From: Branchiostoma floridae | Lineage: Eukaryota; Chordata; Leptocardii; Amphioxiformes; Branchiostomatidae | Assembly (NCBI RefSeq): GCF_000003815.2 | Contig: NC_049992.1 | Location: 2,869,445 to 2,933,444 of the forward strand | Reading direction: 5' to 3' | DNA: 64,000 nucleotides | Shown: one piece after another, positions 33,201 through 44,907 of the stretch | Numbering within the stretch: the stretch's first letter is position 1 | Layout of the letters: each line of letters starts with the position of its first letter | The notes under the pieces: generated by a model | Told to the model about the DNA's origin: nothing | Database searches by the model: none | What the model saw: only the letters and a program-made list of their open reading frames with translations | Made by a program: the position numbers and the translations under genes

Positions 33201-36200
33201 TGTCTTCAGCCTTTAACTCAAAGCAAAGGCCGAAATTTTGCATCAGAGCTATAACAATGTCAGGAGCGACATCTAGTGGTAACATACATGTCAGCACATC
33301 CTTCCGAATCAGTCCACAGTCGCACAGATCCTGTTCAAACCCCCTCAGCTGTACGCTAGTATAATTAGCATTCTGTAATCTGGGTATTGAGAAAAGTTCC
33401 TTGGTATCGTGATGGAAGAGATCCTTAAAGAGTTCTATTAATGCAGGAGGATCATGGAAGACAAGCTCCTTGAGCTCCGGTATGTCCGTGTACCTGAGGA
33501 TGGTTCCCACCTGCTGCAGGTAAGACAGGACTGGCTCCAGTCTGTCCGCCGTGAGGCCTGCTAGATCCGAACAGAAGGCCCACGTCATCCACTTTGGTTT
33601 CTTGTCCCTTTCTCTGTCACTTTGAAGATGCAGAGATGACATGTCATCGTCGTCGCTGCTAGTGTCATCGTCGTCGCTCCCAGTGGTCTTCCAAGAATAA
33701 AGTTTCTCTCGCTCTGTTCCCTTGTCACGTAGCTTGTGTATCTGTTGTTCAAAATCCACCCAGGTTCCCGGTAGAATCCTCCGCAGTATTGGAAACAGTG
33801 ATGTATTATTTGCTGATTCCAGTAAGTGACTCCTTAGCGAGTCCAACCGAGATGTTGGTTCTACAGAACTGACGCAGTACATTCCGACCAGCCGCAAGGG
33901 GCGTTCCAGAAGGCTTTGTGTGTGTTCTAACTGCTTTTTTAGTTCCTTTTGACCACCCACTTTTGGGGCATCACTTCGATCGATATCATTTCCTAATTTC
34001 TGAATGTGCCACTCCATACTTCGTTTCCAAGATAGCTGCTGCTTTTCGTACCTTTTTCGGATATCCCTGGTCTTCTCTTCTATTTCCGCGCTGCTGCATT
34101 CGTCCATTTTGCTTCCCACTATTGTAACCACCGCCCCCGGCACGCGGGTATTCAGTGTATCCAGCCAAAACCCTACGGCTTCTGTGTACCTCTGTTCCGT
34201 GCAGTTATAAGTTTGGAGGTCTACTGTCAGCAAGTTCAATGCGCCTTGTGTCAAAAAGAACTGATGGGTAAGATGGTACACGTCATGGCCGCCAAAGTCG
34301 TACACTTCAAACGTAATGTTGTCATCAGGTGCCCACTGAGTTATCTCTACACAGTGTGTGCGGTCTTCTTCTTTCGTCAGGGTAGACTCGCCCCTTTGTA
34401 GCGTTTGTACCAGGCTTGTTTTTCCCGCCATTGTATCTCCCAAGACGACAACTTTCAAACGGGCGCTTACCTTTTCTTCTGAACGTTCCAGTTCGTCATA
34501 GTATTGTCTAATAGCAGTGATACCCTGACTGCACACTTCGGGTGGTGGTTTTATAAGTGGATTTTTGCTGACGTACAGATGTGATAGGTTAGTGAGCTGT
34601 CCAACTTCTGCGGATAACGTCTGTAGTTGGTTATCACTCAAGTCCAGCCATTCTTGTTGTGTCAGTGTCCACAGCTCAGGTGGGATTGTGTTCAGCTTAC
34701 AATGGGACAGATGCAAGTGCTTGACGTTAGTGAACTGTCCAACTTCCGCGGGTAACGTCTGTAGCGGGTTCCAGCTCAGATTCAGCCATTCTAACTGTAT
34801 CAGTTTCCCCACTTCAGGTGGGAGTGTGCGCAGCCGGCAGTTTGATAGATCCAAGTGTTTAATTTTTGTGAGCTTTCCGACTTCCGCAGTTAATGTCTGT
34901 AGAGCGTTATTGCGCAGGACCAGCCATTCTAATTGTGTCAGTCTAAACACCTCAGGTGGCAGGGTAGTCAGCCTTCTATCTGACAGATCCAAACGTTTTA
35001 TGTCAGTGAGCCGTCCAACTATTGCTGGTAACATGTTTTGTGGGTTATTGCGTAGGTCCAGGTATTCTAATTGTGTCAGCCTAATCACTTCAACCGGGAG
35101 TGTGTGCAGCTGGCAGTTGGACAGATCCAAGTGTTTAATTTTTAAAGTAAGTTTTCCGACTTCGGTGGGTAACGTCTGTAGAGGGTTATCTTTCAGGTCC
35201 AACCATTCTAACTGTGCCAGTCTCCCCACTTCAGGTGGGAGTGTGCGCAGCTGACAGTGGGACAGATTCAAGTGTTTGATGTTAGAGAGTTGGTCGACTT
35301 CCGTGGGTAACGTTTGTATTGAGTTAGAGCTCAGGTTCACCCATTCTAATTGCGATAAGTTCCCCACTTCAGGTGGGAGTGTGTGCAGCTGACAGAGGGA
35401 CAGATCCAAGTGTTTGACGTTAGTGAGCTGTCCAACTTCCGCGGGTAACGTTCGTAGCGGGTTATAGTGTAGGTCCAAATGTTCTAACTGTGTCAGTCTC
35501 CCCACTTCAGGTGGGAGTGTGCGCAGCTGGCAGTGGGACAGATCCAAGTGTTTGACGTTATTGAGCTGTCCAATTTCCGCGGGTAACGTCTGTAGTGGAT
35601 TTATACCCAGGCGCAGCCATTCTAGCTGTGTCAGTCTACCCACCTCAGGTGGGAGTGTGCGTACTTGGCAGTGGGACAGACCAAAGTATTTGACATTACT
35701 CAGCTGTCCAACCTCCGCGGGTAACGTCTGCAGTGAGTTAGAGCTCAGGTCCAGCCATTGTAACTGTGTCAGTCTCCACACTTCAGGTGGGAGTGTGTGC
35801 AGCTGGCATTGCCGTAGGTCCAGCCATTCTAACTTTGTCAATGTACCTACTTCAAGTGGGAGTGTGTTCAGCTGGTAGTGGGGCAGATCTAAGTATTTGG
35901 CTTTACCCAGCTGTACAACTTCCGCGGGTAGCGTCTGTTGTGAGTTACCGCTCAGGTCCAACCTTTCTAACTGCACCAGTCTCCACACTACAGGAGAAAC
36001 TGTAACCATGTCTGTATTGTCCAGTTTCAGTACCCGGAGGTTCGTAAGTCTAGACAGCTCATCCGGCAGGTGGACCCCACTGTTATAGCTTAGGTCCAGT
36101 TCCTCCAGCTGCGTGAGTTTCAGGACTGCCGATGGAACGGTGCCGAGTTCACAGTCACTTAGTCTCAACACTTTGATATTCTTAAGTTTGTACAACACAT

Positions 36201-36659
36201 CTGGTAGGCATATCTGCTTATTGCCACTTAGATCTAGCTTCTGTAGGTTAGGTAGTTTCAGCAATATTAATGGTAGTGTATTCAAATTGCAGTCGTCTAA
36301 TCGCAGGACCGTAAGGTGACGAGACCGGACATCTCATCCGGCAGGGTGATGTTCCTGTTGTTACTGAGGATCAGTGTTTGTAACTGTGGAAGTTTCATCA
36401 CAGCTGCAGGGACTGTGTCAAGGTCGCACCGATCAAGACGCAGTAATTTCAGATTGGTGAGTTTGATCAGCTCACTGGAGAGATCAATGTTCTCGTTGAG
36501 TGACAAATCTAAGGCCTCCATATCTTTTGAATAAAAGAGTTCAGAAGGCAGCTGTCTGAGATTTTTGTTGGATAAGTCCAGTGTTGAGAGGGTTGTTCTA
36601 CCCATTATATACCATTCTTTTGTTTTCACCTGGTCTTTAAAGCTTGACGGCGTAGCCAT
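28999..36659 (-). CDS. ROCO copy A: LRR-Roc-COR-OTU-glycosyltransferase fusion
   Basis: Five minus-strand exons: 36659-32622, 32444-32367, 31513-31266, 30858-30594 and 30200-28999. Boundaries are GT-AG and phases run 1, 1, 0, 1, so the LRR-Roc-COR exon, a 26-residue linker, two OTU exons and a glycosyltransferase exon form one frame of about 1943 residues. One base is missing near 36316, which breaks the frame inside the early LRRs. The start is MATPSSF (context CACCATGG), preceded by a splice acceptor near 36679. Copy B repeats the whole exon plan, which argues for one gene rather than three neighbours. An intracellular LRR sensor with GTPase control and two enzymatic outputs is the inferred role. 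No transcript evidence is available to me. Confidence 0.75.
30420..30545 (-). mobile_element. Retroelement 3' tail with (GAAT)n
   Basis: (GAAT)n at about 30443-30462 adjoins a sequence that reads on the minus strand as ...GTGCAATAAAGGCATTCATT, a typical LINE/SINE 3' end. It lies in the intron between the OTU and glycosyltransferase exons. Confidence 0.5.
30594..31513 (-). CDS. Copy A OTU-type cysteine protease module (two exons)
   Basis: Exons 31513-31266 and 30858-30594, about residues 1373-1543. The catalytic motif EVPGDGNCMFHAVSDQ (Asp-Gly-Asn-Cys, Cys near residue 1419) and the C-terminal AENHYAS (His near 1538) are the OTU deubiquitinase catalytic signatures. GTWGDHVVLQAMA and VEADNY occupy the expected middle of the fold. 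The intron inside the domain is in phase 0 in both A and B. Substrate linkage preference cannot be read from sequence. Confidence 0.9.
32622..36659 (-). CDS. Copy A giant exon: LRR-Roc-COR platform
   Basis: About 1346 residues. Roughly 30 leucine-rich repeats of 23 residues (LxxLPxEVGxLTxLEWLDLS) run from about residue 25 to 715. The Roc GTPase follows with P-loop GDTMAGKTSLVQTL near 740-755, switch motif DFGGHDVYHLTHQFF and G4-like SKMD. A COR region runs to the exon end, including IRGFCPRGLFQRFSVGIHP. A Ser/Asp-rich insert (DDDDTSSDDDDMSS) sits mid-COR. There is no kinase domain. The architecture is closest to MFHAS1-like ROCO proteins. The single missing base near 36316 leaves the first ~124 residues in a different frame. 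Confidence 0.88.
36314..36318 (-). other. Frameshift (1-base deletion) in copy A
   Basis: Plus-strand AAGGTGACGAGACCGG here against AGGTTGACGAGACCGG in copy B (about 51993). With the missing T counted, the LRR frame runs on without a break from residue ~120. Confidence 0.8.
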
Positions 36660-36805
36660 GGTGATAATTCCAGTATTTCTGTGGGGAGAAAACATGACTA
36701 TAACAATGGTGTTTTCATGATTAGCTGTAGAGTCCCGTCAAGTACTAGTACTGCAATTTCTAATACATTAAGTCTCCTATGTAGTTCCTTTAGTATAAGT
36801 TATTA

Positions 36806-37835
36806 CCTCCATGAAATGTCATGGAATGGAGGTTATATTTTCTGTTATGTGTCTCTGTCTGTGTAGATGATTACTCAAGAACGGCTGGATGGATTGGTTT
36901 CATACTTGTTGTGTTGGTGGGGTGTGATGAAAGCTCGAATCGATGAGATCTTGGGAGCCGTATCTGTCGTTATAATCGATGTAATAATATCAGAAATCAC
37001 CCCTATATTTGAGATATATTGGTACAGGCATCGTGCTGTATGTGTTTGTTAATGGGCTTAGCTGCAAGCAGATAGTGAGGTGACAGCTGTTTGGGGAACC
37101 CCCAGTAGTTTTATTTATGTCTGCTTAGGACTGTTTGAAATATTTGTAACAGTTGGCACAGTAGTTACCTCCATGAAATGTCATGGAGGTTATGTTTTCT
37201 GTTATGTGTCTCTGTCAGAAGTTTTATGGGCGATACAGATGTTCTGATTTCGTTACGATAAGGGACAGTTGTTAGTTGTCTCTTTCGTAGCCAATGGTAC
37301 TTGTTTTTTAGCAGACGGGGTTGGCGCCAAGTATTCATCTTACAGTTGATGTAGGGCTATCAGAGGAAAGTGTGCATGTCATTTTTGTACCGTGTGAACA
37401 GCTGATATTATGACATATTGGTGGAAAATCAAATCACCATCTGACTAAAGTTGGCCACATCCCTTCTTCTTTCTGAGTTTCCCAACTTCCTCCCACCACA
37501 CCGCTCTGAGGCACATAGTCGAACCTCAATAATGCTGACAACCTTAGACAGTTTAAATGCCAAACATCAAGCTTAAGGAACACCACGCTACCATATGCCG
37601 TCGACCTCTTAAACGCACATTACACAATTAAGTGTCACATTTTAATAATTACTAATCAGATGGACATCCTCTGTGTCATTAAATAAATACACCACTACTT
37701 TCCCATAACATTTATAACCATTACTCTCAAATACAACCGACTATAAACATACATACCATCCACAAAAAAGCAATAAATATTTCATGGAGGTATGAGGTCC
37801 CCGAACTCTAGTTTTGCTCTAATTTGGCAAGTAAA
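36806..37835. repeat. Interspersed element with CCTCCATGAAAT inverted ends
   Basis: CCTCCATGAAATGTCATGG starts at 36807 and again at 37167. Each is followed by AGGTTAT(A/G)TTTTCTGTTATG. ATTTCATGGAGGTATGAGG, the reciprocal end, lies at about 37779-37797. This pattern fits a non-autonomous repeat with a second, truncated copy at its left. No coding sequence. Confidence 0.55.
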
Positions 37836-38917
37836 CCTTAAACTGGAGCGGCCATATATGGTGAAGTTTAATCGGTGTAGTAAACTAAACACTGTTCTGT
37901 TTACTACTACGGCATGTATCATTTTATAGCATTATTTCATTATGCATAAGGCAAATGAGGTCCATGATATTCGTAAATAATGTATTTCCCTTGACCCTTG
38001 GTAAACATACAAGAATTATGTGGTAATTCGAACAATTTCAATCTACCTAGTGGTATGTGGATGTTGAATAGTTCATCTACCCTATGACAACAGATGCAAA
38101 ACAGGAGAGTCCCACTAGCACTGTAGTAAAATAAGAGATAGTAGGGGGCAAGAATCAAACGTGATCGTTGTTTTAGCGGCACCTATCCACAACTAAATAC
38201 CACTAGAGTACCAAGACCCCATACCCTCGCCAAGTGATATTAACCATGTCGAGTGAAGTATCATTTATTTCCGTTATAATCAAGTATTTCCGTTGATTCT
38301 GCAAATAAGGTCCTCGTTTGCATAATTGTCTCCATTGACCCTCTTTATCCAACGAGCAGAAATTGTTCAAAATATGGGAATCTTTTATTAGCATGTTTAG
38401 AAGGCTAGTGTATCGTTTCCTCGTATATCATGTAGATGTGACCCTGATTTGCATGATTTATGTCTAATAATGTTGACCTTTCTTTCGCTTTGTAATGCCC
38501 TAAGTATGGAATTCTCACCATTTTTCATAAAGGAATTGTAGTATTTTTTCACGAATTATACAAACGATGTAATTCTTCACAATATTGATATCTATAGACA
38601 TTCCTCTCTTTCTCAGTTACACAGGTGACAAGGTTCTATCATGGAATGCAATGGATTTATAAACTTATTAACTATGCAAATAAGATGTTGATTTGTATAA
38701 TTATCACGTCATTACGTATCTATAATCCCAAAATCCTGATGATACGTCATGACCTTCTTGACTTATTATCCTCTAAACTTTTAAACAAATTCGGGCCGTG
38801 GAGTTCTAAAAAGCTGCTAGGACGGGGGGGGGGGGCTCATTGCACTTACCCTCTGCCCCAAGATCTACTTGCCACAAATATCATTAGGATCCATCAGAGG
38901 CTTCTCGAGTTATGCTG

Positions 38918-38968
<51 letters not shown>

Positions 38969-39479
38969 ATTTCTTGGCGAAGGTAATAAAAACCAATTCA
39001 ATGCGTCTCGGGCTATACTCTAACACACACTCGCTCACTAAAAGTAACCAAGTAGTATAGTGCAGTATAGTATAGTACACTGAACGACCTGCCACGGCTA
39101 CAAGCGTTGTTTTGTCCTACCACCTGTCATTCAAGACCTTGAGCCTATTTAAACCCATTGTGGGCAGTTTTCAATGGCACACTATTACTCTATTCGTCAT
39201 GCGTCTTGCTCTCTATGCTTACAAACATGCAGCAAAGCTAAGTATGTTCATGAACACGCCTGTGACCACTGCAAAGAGTTGGAAAGCACAACCATCATGG
39301 TTGAACACATAGATTTTACGTTAGTAGAAAAAAGGATATTACTGATAGAAAATGTTTGAACTCACGTTTATGTCAGCAGGTAGAAAGACAACAAAAGTTG
39401 ATGACGACCTTCCACAAGTCTTGATGTTTCTCCTTAGTACTTGACTTTATACGGCTCCTTCTTCACGGTTCCACATTGA
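37836..39479. other. Intergenic, no gene seen
   Basis: AT-rich spacer containing a G run (38824-38833) and a (CA)n microsatellite at about 38920-38963. No coding motif. Confidence 0.4.
38920..38963. repeat. (CA)n microsatellite
   Basis: Pure ACACAC run of about 40 bp. Confidence 0.95.
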
Positions 39480-40860
39480 AGACGAGTACGTCACTTCCTT
39501 CCGCAAATCTTCTTATGACCCTTTACAGTCCATTCTTTACTGTGGTCCACTCTTGGAAAAACTTGCGAGCCAGCCAAGTAGCGATTGGGCCAGGGCCAGG
39601 GCCCCGCCGCTCTACCCCCAACTGCGGCCCCGCGCGTCGGTCCAACTTTTACACAATACGGCAGGCGCAACTGTACCTGGCGTTGGTCCCGTTGCCAAGG
39701 GGAGTCTACCTGTCGTGTGCAGACCTGTCAATCACCGTGACACTGATGATGGCTTCAAAGGCAACTGCAACAACAGCGTCTGGGGTTTGTTTTTGCATCA
39801 ACGCAGTGGCTCGGTGTTAGTACTCGACGTTTTTGTGTCCTGCCACTTTCCGAGAATGCACCTGCTACTATGAAGGTTTCTTTGCACTAAACAATACAAA
39901 CAATCGTACCTCTAGGTCTGAACTATCATCACAATAGCTATGCGTGTATGTTGTTTTATCTTGTCGTTTTGTCTGCAATACATTTATATTCAACCACAGC
40001 ACAACTAACCTGGTGACATCCTAGCTAGTTAGAGAGCATCCATGGTCCAGTCGTCACTGAGATTCGATCTGTCGTGTGCAGACCTGTCAATCAGAACGAC
40101 ACTGATGATGACTTTACAGGCAACAGTTTTCTGCATAAACTACAGCAGAAATAGCGTCAGGTTTGTGTTCTGTGTAATTACAGTAAAGCGGCGTCAAGTT
40201 GCGACATTTTTATGTCCGGACGATTTCCCAGAAAGCACCTACTACTGTATATAAGTATGAAAAGCCATAAAGGTTGTTTACATCAAACAATGTAAATAAC
40301 TTAAGCATGCATCTAGATCTGAACCGTTGTTACGAAAGCTATACGCTTATGTTCTTTCATCATAATGTACTGGCTGCAATAATGAATTTATTCAGGAGCC
40401 AAGACAGCACAACTGATTCTGGGGTTTAACAGATCAGCCTGGGTGCAATCCATAGCCATCCTAGCTAGTGAGCCTCCTATACCCCCTTGGCCCAGTTGCC
40501 ATTGAGATTTGACCTGTCGTGTGCAGACCTGTCAATCAGAACGACACTGATTATGGATTCAAATGCGCAGCAACAACAGCGACAAGTTTGTTTACACTAC
40601 AATGGCGCGAGATCGGGTATCGACGTTTTTTTACCATAGCGTTTAACGTTACCTGTTGCGTGCACACCTGTCAATCAACATGCCAATGACCTCAAATTGG
40701 ACCTCGATAGTATTGTCAGGTCTGTTTGTTTTACCAGCAAGAATGTTTATGTTACCAAGGCTTTCTACAATGCTACACAATCACTTTGAAATCGTATTCA
40801 TACAAAATAGCATATCGACTGGACTTATCAAACACTTTTACCTTTAACTTTACGGCTTAA
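39480..40860. repeat. Degenerate direct repeats (GTGTGCAGACCTGTCAATCA family)
   Basis: The phrase TGTCGTGTGCAGACCTGTCA with ACACTGAT(G/T)ATG downstream recurs at about 39714, 40070 and 40516, with a shorter match at 40658. The spacing is 350-450 bp. Related segments (ACCTGTCAATCAA, GTCACTCAA, TTCAAACATCACAAGA) recur at 52.5-55.6 kb upstream of copy B. Confidence 0.6.
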
Positions 40861-41602
40861 CCTAGTCCCATCCTGAAGTCCAAACACTTAAATGAAGTTA
40901 AAACAAAGGAAACGGCACAACGTGGAACTTAATCCTATGAATATCCTTGGGGTGGGCCCCGAAAATAACAAGTCATACCTAAAGTAATCAAGTTAAAAAT
41001 TCACACTAAAGAAGATCCTTCTTCTTTCACATAGATCTAGAGTTCTATCAATAAACGTAATGTTGTGCAGAGACAGCAGGCGGGACTTTGTTCATGATGC
41101 ATGGTCTGGCCGAAGATTGTCTCTCAAATCCACTTGACTCTACTAGATAGAAAAGGGCAGTGTGGGCCACCCGACTACAGGCCCTGCATTCTACGTTTTC
41201 GTCTAAATAGAGGTATGAAGTAGTCTTCTCATGGCCAGGTTGTCATGAAAGATATGACTTTCAACTGACGGCCTGCTTGCCAGTACGCCTCTACGTTCAA
41301 GATCTATCACCTTTACGTTTCTGTGTCTAGCTGAACTTGAAATGCCAGTTTGTCACTGGCATTGGAGGTCCTTGTGCACGACACAAAGCTGTCTGGTTAT
41401 TTTGAAAGTTGTTGATACTGACCAGTTTCTAACGCGTTAGCTGTGTAACTAGGTTTCCTACAACATTTGAAAATTGTGCTACTTAAGGGAGTCACCGGAT
41501 GAATGAACTGAAACAAAAAAAGGAGTCACAGACTCTCCAGAAGTAGACCGTTTTTCGTATTGAATCATATTTACATATATACAACAAGATCTGTCCTTGC
41601 TT
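40861..41602. other. Intergenic, no gene seen
   Basis: Spacer sequence without coding signals. Confidence 0.4.
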
Positions 41603-42372
41603 AATGGACCCTTCCAGCCGAACACCATATCTAACAAATAGAATCCCCTATTCTATTTCGAATACTCGGTCAAAAACAGCCCTGATGGGACAGGAATGGC
41701 CAAGAGGAAAATGCTTTGCCTTTTTTGTTGTACTACACCGGCTGAGTATAGTTGTTTTGGGAAGTGTAGGCGCTACATAGCACTACTTTGTTCCTGGGCA
41801 GGATGCACATGTTAAGCAATGTCCGTAGAAGAGACGGGACTCTGCACTAGCGTACTTTGTAGTAGGATCTTATATTTGACACGTGGTACAAGCTCCCTCA
41901 CCGCGAGTGACCGAGCTGCTTTTTTCTTAATTTGGTTTTTCTCCTTAGCATGTATGCACAAAACGCGGTAGAAAACCCGTCACAGATATATGTACCCAGC
42001 TTTACACCTGCATTTACCGCATGTCAGAAACCGGGCACTCTTGCCCACCAACAATGTAATATTATGGAGCGCCTGCCGCTTCCACTTTGACTGAAATTAT
42101 ATCGCCCTTACGGCGACTATATACGCCCCCTCCTCAAACGACTGTATCAAGTGGATATAGCTTCCCACAAAGAATGCATAGCATTTTTCTTTCGCCCGTT
42201 CTGATAGGATTTCAGGGCCCCAAAAGCTAAACCGAAGTCATACGGTATCCTCAGCTTAGAGCGGCGGCGGCCATGTTTTTGCAACTCGCGCCGTTTTTGA
42301 CCGAGGTTTTGAAATAGAACCCGAGATCGAACAGGGGGCGGGGCTTATGGTGTTCGGCTGGAAGGGTCCATT
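41603..42372. mobile_element. 770-bp TIR element inserted in a minisatellite
   Basis: Perfect inverted ends AATGGACCCTTCCAGCCGAA / TTCGGCTGGAAGGGTCCATT, about 27 bp in all. The left flank ends CTGTCCTTG and the right flank resumes TTGGTGCTGACTCAC, the two halves of the 43-bp minisatellite unit that follows. No open transposase frame. Confidence 0.75.
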
Positions 42373-43066
42373 GGTGCTGACTCACATTCACACATAAGCA
42401 GATAGACCTGTCCTTTGTGCTGACTCATCTTTACACATAGGCGGACAGACCTGTCCTTGGTGCTGACTCACATTCACACATAGGCGGACAGACCTGTCCT
42501 TGGTGCTGACTCACATTCACACATAGGCAGACGGACCTGTCCTTGGTGCTGACTCACATTCACACATAGGCAGACGGACCTGTCCTTGGTGCTGACTCAC
42601 ATTCACACATAGGCAGGCAGACCTGTCCTTGGTGCTGACTCACATTCACACATAGGCGGACAGACCTGTCCTTGGTGCTGACTCACTTTCACACATAGGT
42701 GGACAGACCTGTCCTTGGTGCTGACTCACATTCACACATAGGCAGACAGACCTGTCCTTGGTGCTGACTCACATTCACTCATAGGCGGACAGACATGTCC
42801 TTGGTGCTGACTCACATTCACACATAGGCGGACAGATATGTCCTTGGTGCTGACTCACATTCACACATAGGCGGACAGACCTGTCCTTGGTGCTGTCACA
42901 AATTCACTCATAGGTGCATAGGTGGAGAGACATGTCCTTGGTGCTGACTCACATTCACATATAGGCAGGCATACCTGTCCTTGGTGCTGACTCACATTCA
43001 CACATAGGCAGACAGACCTGTCCTTGGTGCTGACTCACATTCACACATTGGCCGATAGACCTGTTA
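42371..43066. repeat. 43-bp minisatellite, about 16 copies
   Basis: The unit contains TTGGTGCTGACTCACATTCA and CACATAGGCGGACAGACC, with low divergence between copies. It is intergenic, downstream of copy B. Confidence 0.95.
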
Positions 43067-43721
43067 TTAGTAATATTGTAACATTGTTTTTTTTTAACTG
43101 GTAACGAGAAAATTTGATAAGTAAAGCAAACTCTAGTGAGAACATGAGAAAGATTTATTGATTACACCACAGAGACAGAAGTTCTGTAGTTCAGCATCTT
43201 TCAAGAATTTGGACGTGCCATCTCTTTTTCCGCGTTAGATTGTCACGTTTTAACAACGTATATCGACGCCTTCGTTTATATGATAGAATCAGATAAAATA
43301 CAGCACGTGCTGTAAGTAGTTAGACTAAGCACTCCCATAGGAAGCGTATTTATGCTACCATAGGAAGCTTCTTTATGATATATACTAAATAGCGATTACT
43401 TAGGTATGACATTCTAGTCGTGTTGTTAGTGAAATAGGTAAGGTTTACTAGTTATAAGGATTTTAGTCAACAGCAGTCTATACAACTTTACATGTATAAC
43501 ATGTAAAATACAGCAGGGCAGCAAACAAAAACAGTAAACTCACAAAGCCACATTACAGGATTCTTATGTACACTGTGGTATTTAGAATTTCGTTAGCGTT
43601 TCTCCTTAACTCCTCCTCCCCTTCCTGAGCTGGCCTGGTTCCAAGTATGTTGCTAAGTGATATGTTGTAATCTAGAACGTAATTTCCAGGAGCTAGCAGA
43701 AGGATCAGTATAAGAGTCGTG
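43067..43721. other. 3' region of copy B
   Basis: Likely 3' UTR of ROCO copy B. A minus-strand AATAAA lies near 43155. No other gene seen. Confidence 0.4.
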
Positions 43722-44907
43722 TCACTGCGGAATGCCGCATTCCTCCAGGAACTTCCTGTGAGACTCCTCCCAGTATTTAGATGTCAGGAGTCTGTTCTTC
43801 AGCCGTTTTGCCACCTCGAACTCCTCTCGTCCGCCGTCCAGTACCTTGATGATGCGGTCAGCCAGTCGGTCGGCAACTACATCATCGGCGCCCTCGAAGT
43901 CGACAATCCGGCGGGAGAACTCCGGATCTTGCTTTTTCAGGAACTCTGCTAGTCCTGAGTTGCTGGACACGAGGACCGGGACGCCCGCAGCGATGGCCTC
44001 CAGACCGACCAGTCCGAACGGCTCTGCCCGAACGGCATCAGGACAACATGAGCTTCCTTGAAGTCATTGCTTAGCTGGTGCTGTGTGCCGTACTCCAGAG
44101 GAGTTAACTGGAATTTACTCTTCGCCATGTTGGCTTCAATGATTTCATTGCTCTCTGGTAAATCAGCGCTGACGCCACGGACTCGCCACCTTGCCTTTGG
44201 GAATCTGTCTAGCACCATACCCATGGCTTTTGCCACTAGATCGTAGCCTTTTAACTTCTCAACGCCCTTGACCCGGCCGACTGACAACACCACTTTGGTT
44301 TCTGTCTCGACATACGTCACGTTCATTTGACTGAAAATGACGGAAGGCTTCGGCAGAAACAAGTGATGGGGTTTTGATCCTCTTATTTGGTTATTGTAGT
44401 AGTCGTGCATTGTTGGTCCTACCGAGAACACCACATCCGCCGCTTCTATATCTTCACGGATAGCGGCCATCTTGTCTCCAATACCCATTGCCTTGTCATA
44501 GCTCTTGTGGTGCTCAGTGTCCTCCGGCATGACGTGATTGTAGAGGATGAACTTGGCACATGGAAGACGGTCTTTTTTTATGTTTCTCGCAGCTGTGCTG
44601 GTGACGTCAGCATGCCCAACGATGACGCTTATATCCGACGGAAGGCTTGGATAGCGACTTTTGTGGTCGTAGGTGAGCCAGTCTAGCGTGGGTGATCTTC
44701 TGTCTCCTTCTGGAATATTGGGTAAAAATAAGTCAATACCATTTTTGTGTGCTTCCCGTTTTTCTTCTTCCTTTGCGTTTAACACAGTGCAGAGTACCGT
44801 TGCTCCTTCACGAGTAAGTAGGTTCCCCAGCTGACCGTTGATGGTGGAAATTCCGCCCTTGGAAGTTCCGACTTCGTCAATGACCAGCAGCACAATGGGT
44901 TTGCCCT
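43722..44907 (-). CDS. Copy B last exon: GT4-like module with frameshift
   Basis: Highly similar to the copy A module from LLVIDEVGTSKGGIS to VVLMP. One base is then missing (plus-strand TCTGCCCGAACGG against TCTGCGCGTGACGG in A, near 44031), so the original frame runs out into a stop at 43949. The remainder, starting with the EPFG region and SSNSGLAEFL, is readable in the next frame to 43722. As written, the product would lose the EX7E catalytic motif and the last ~100 residues. A sequencing error is as likely as a true mutation. Confidence 0.85.

Noticed and set aside
42371..43066. CRISPR-like appearance of 43-bp units
   Set aside because: Head-to-tail minisatellite with no spacers.
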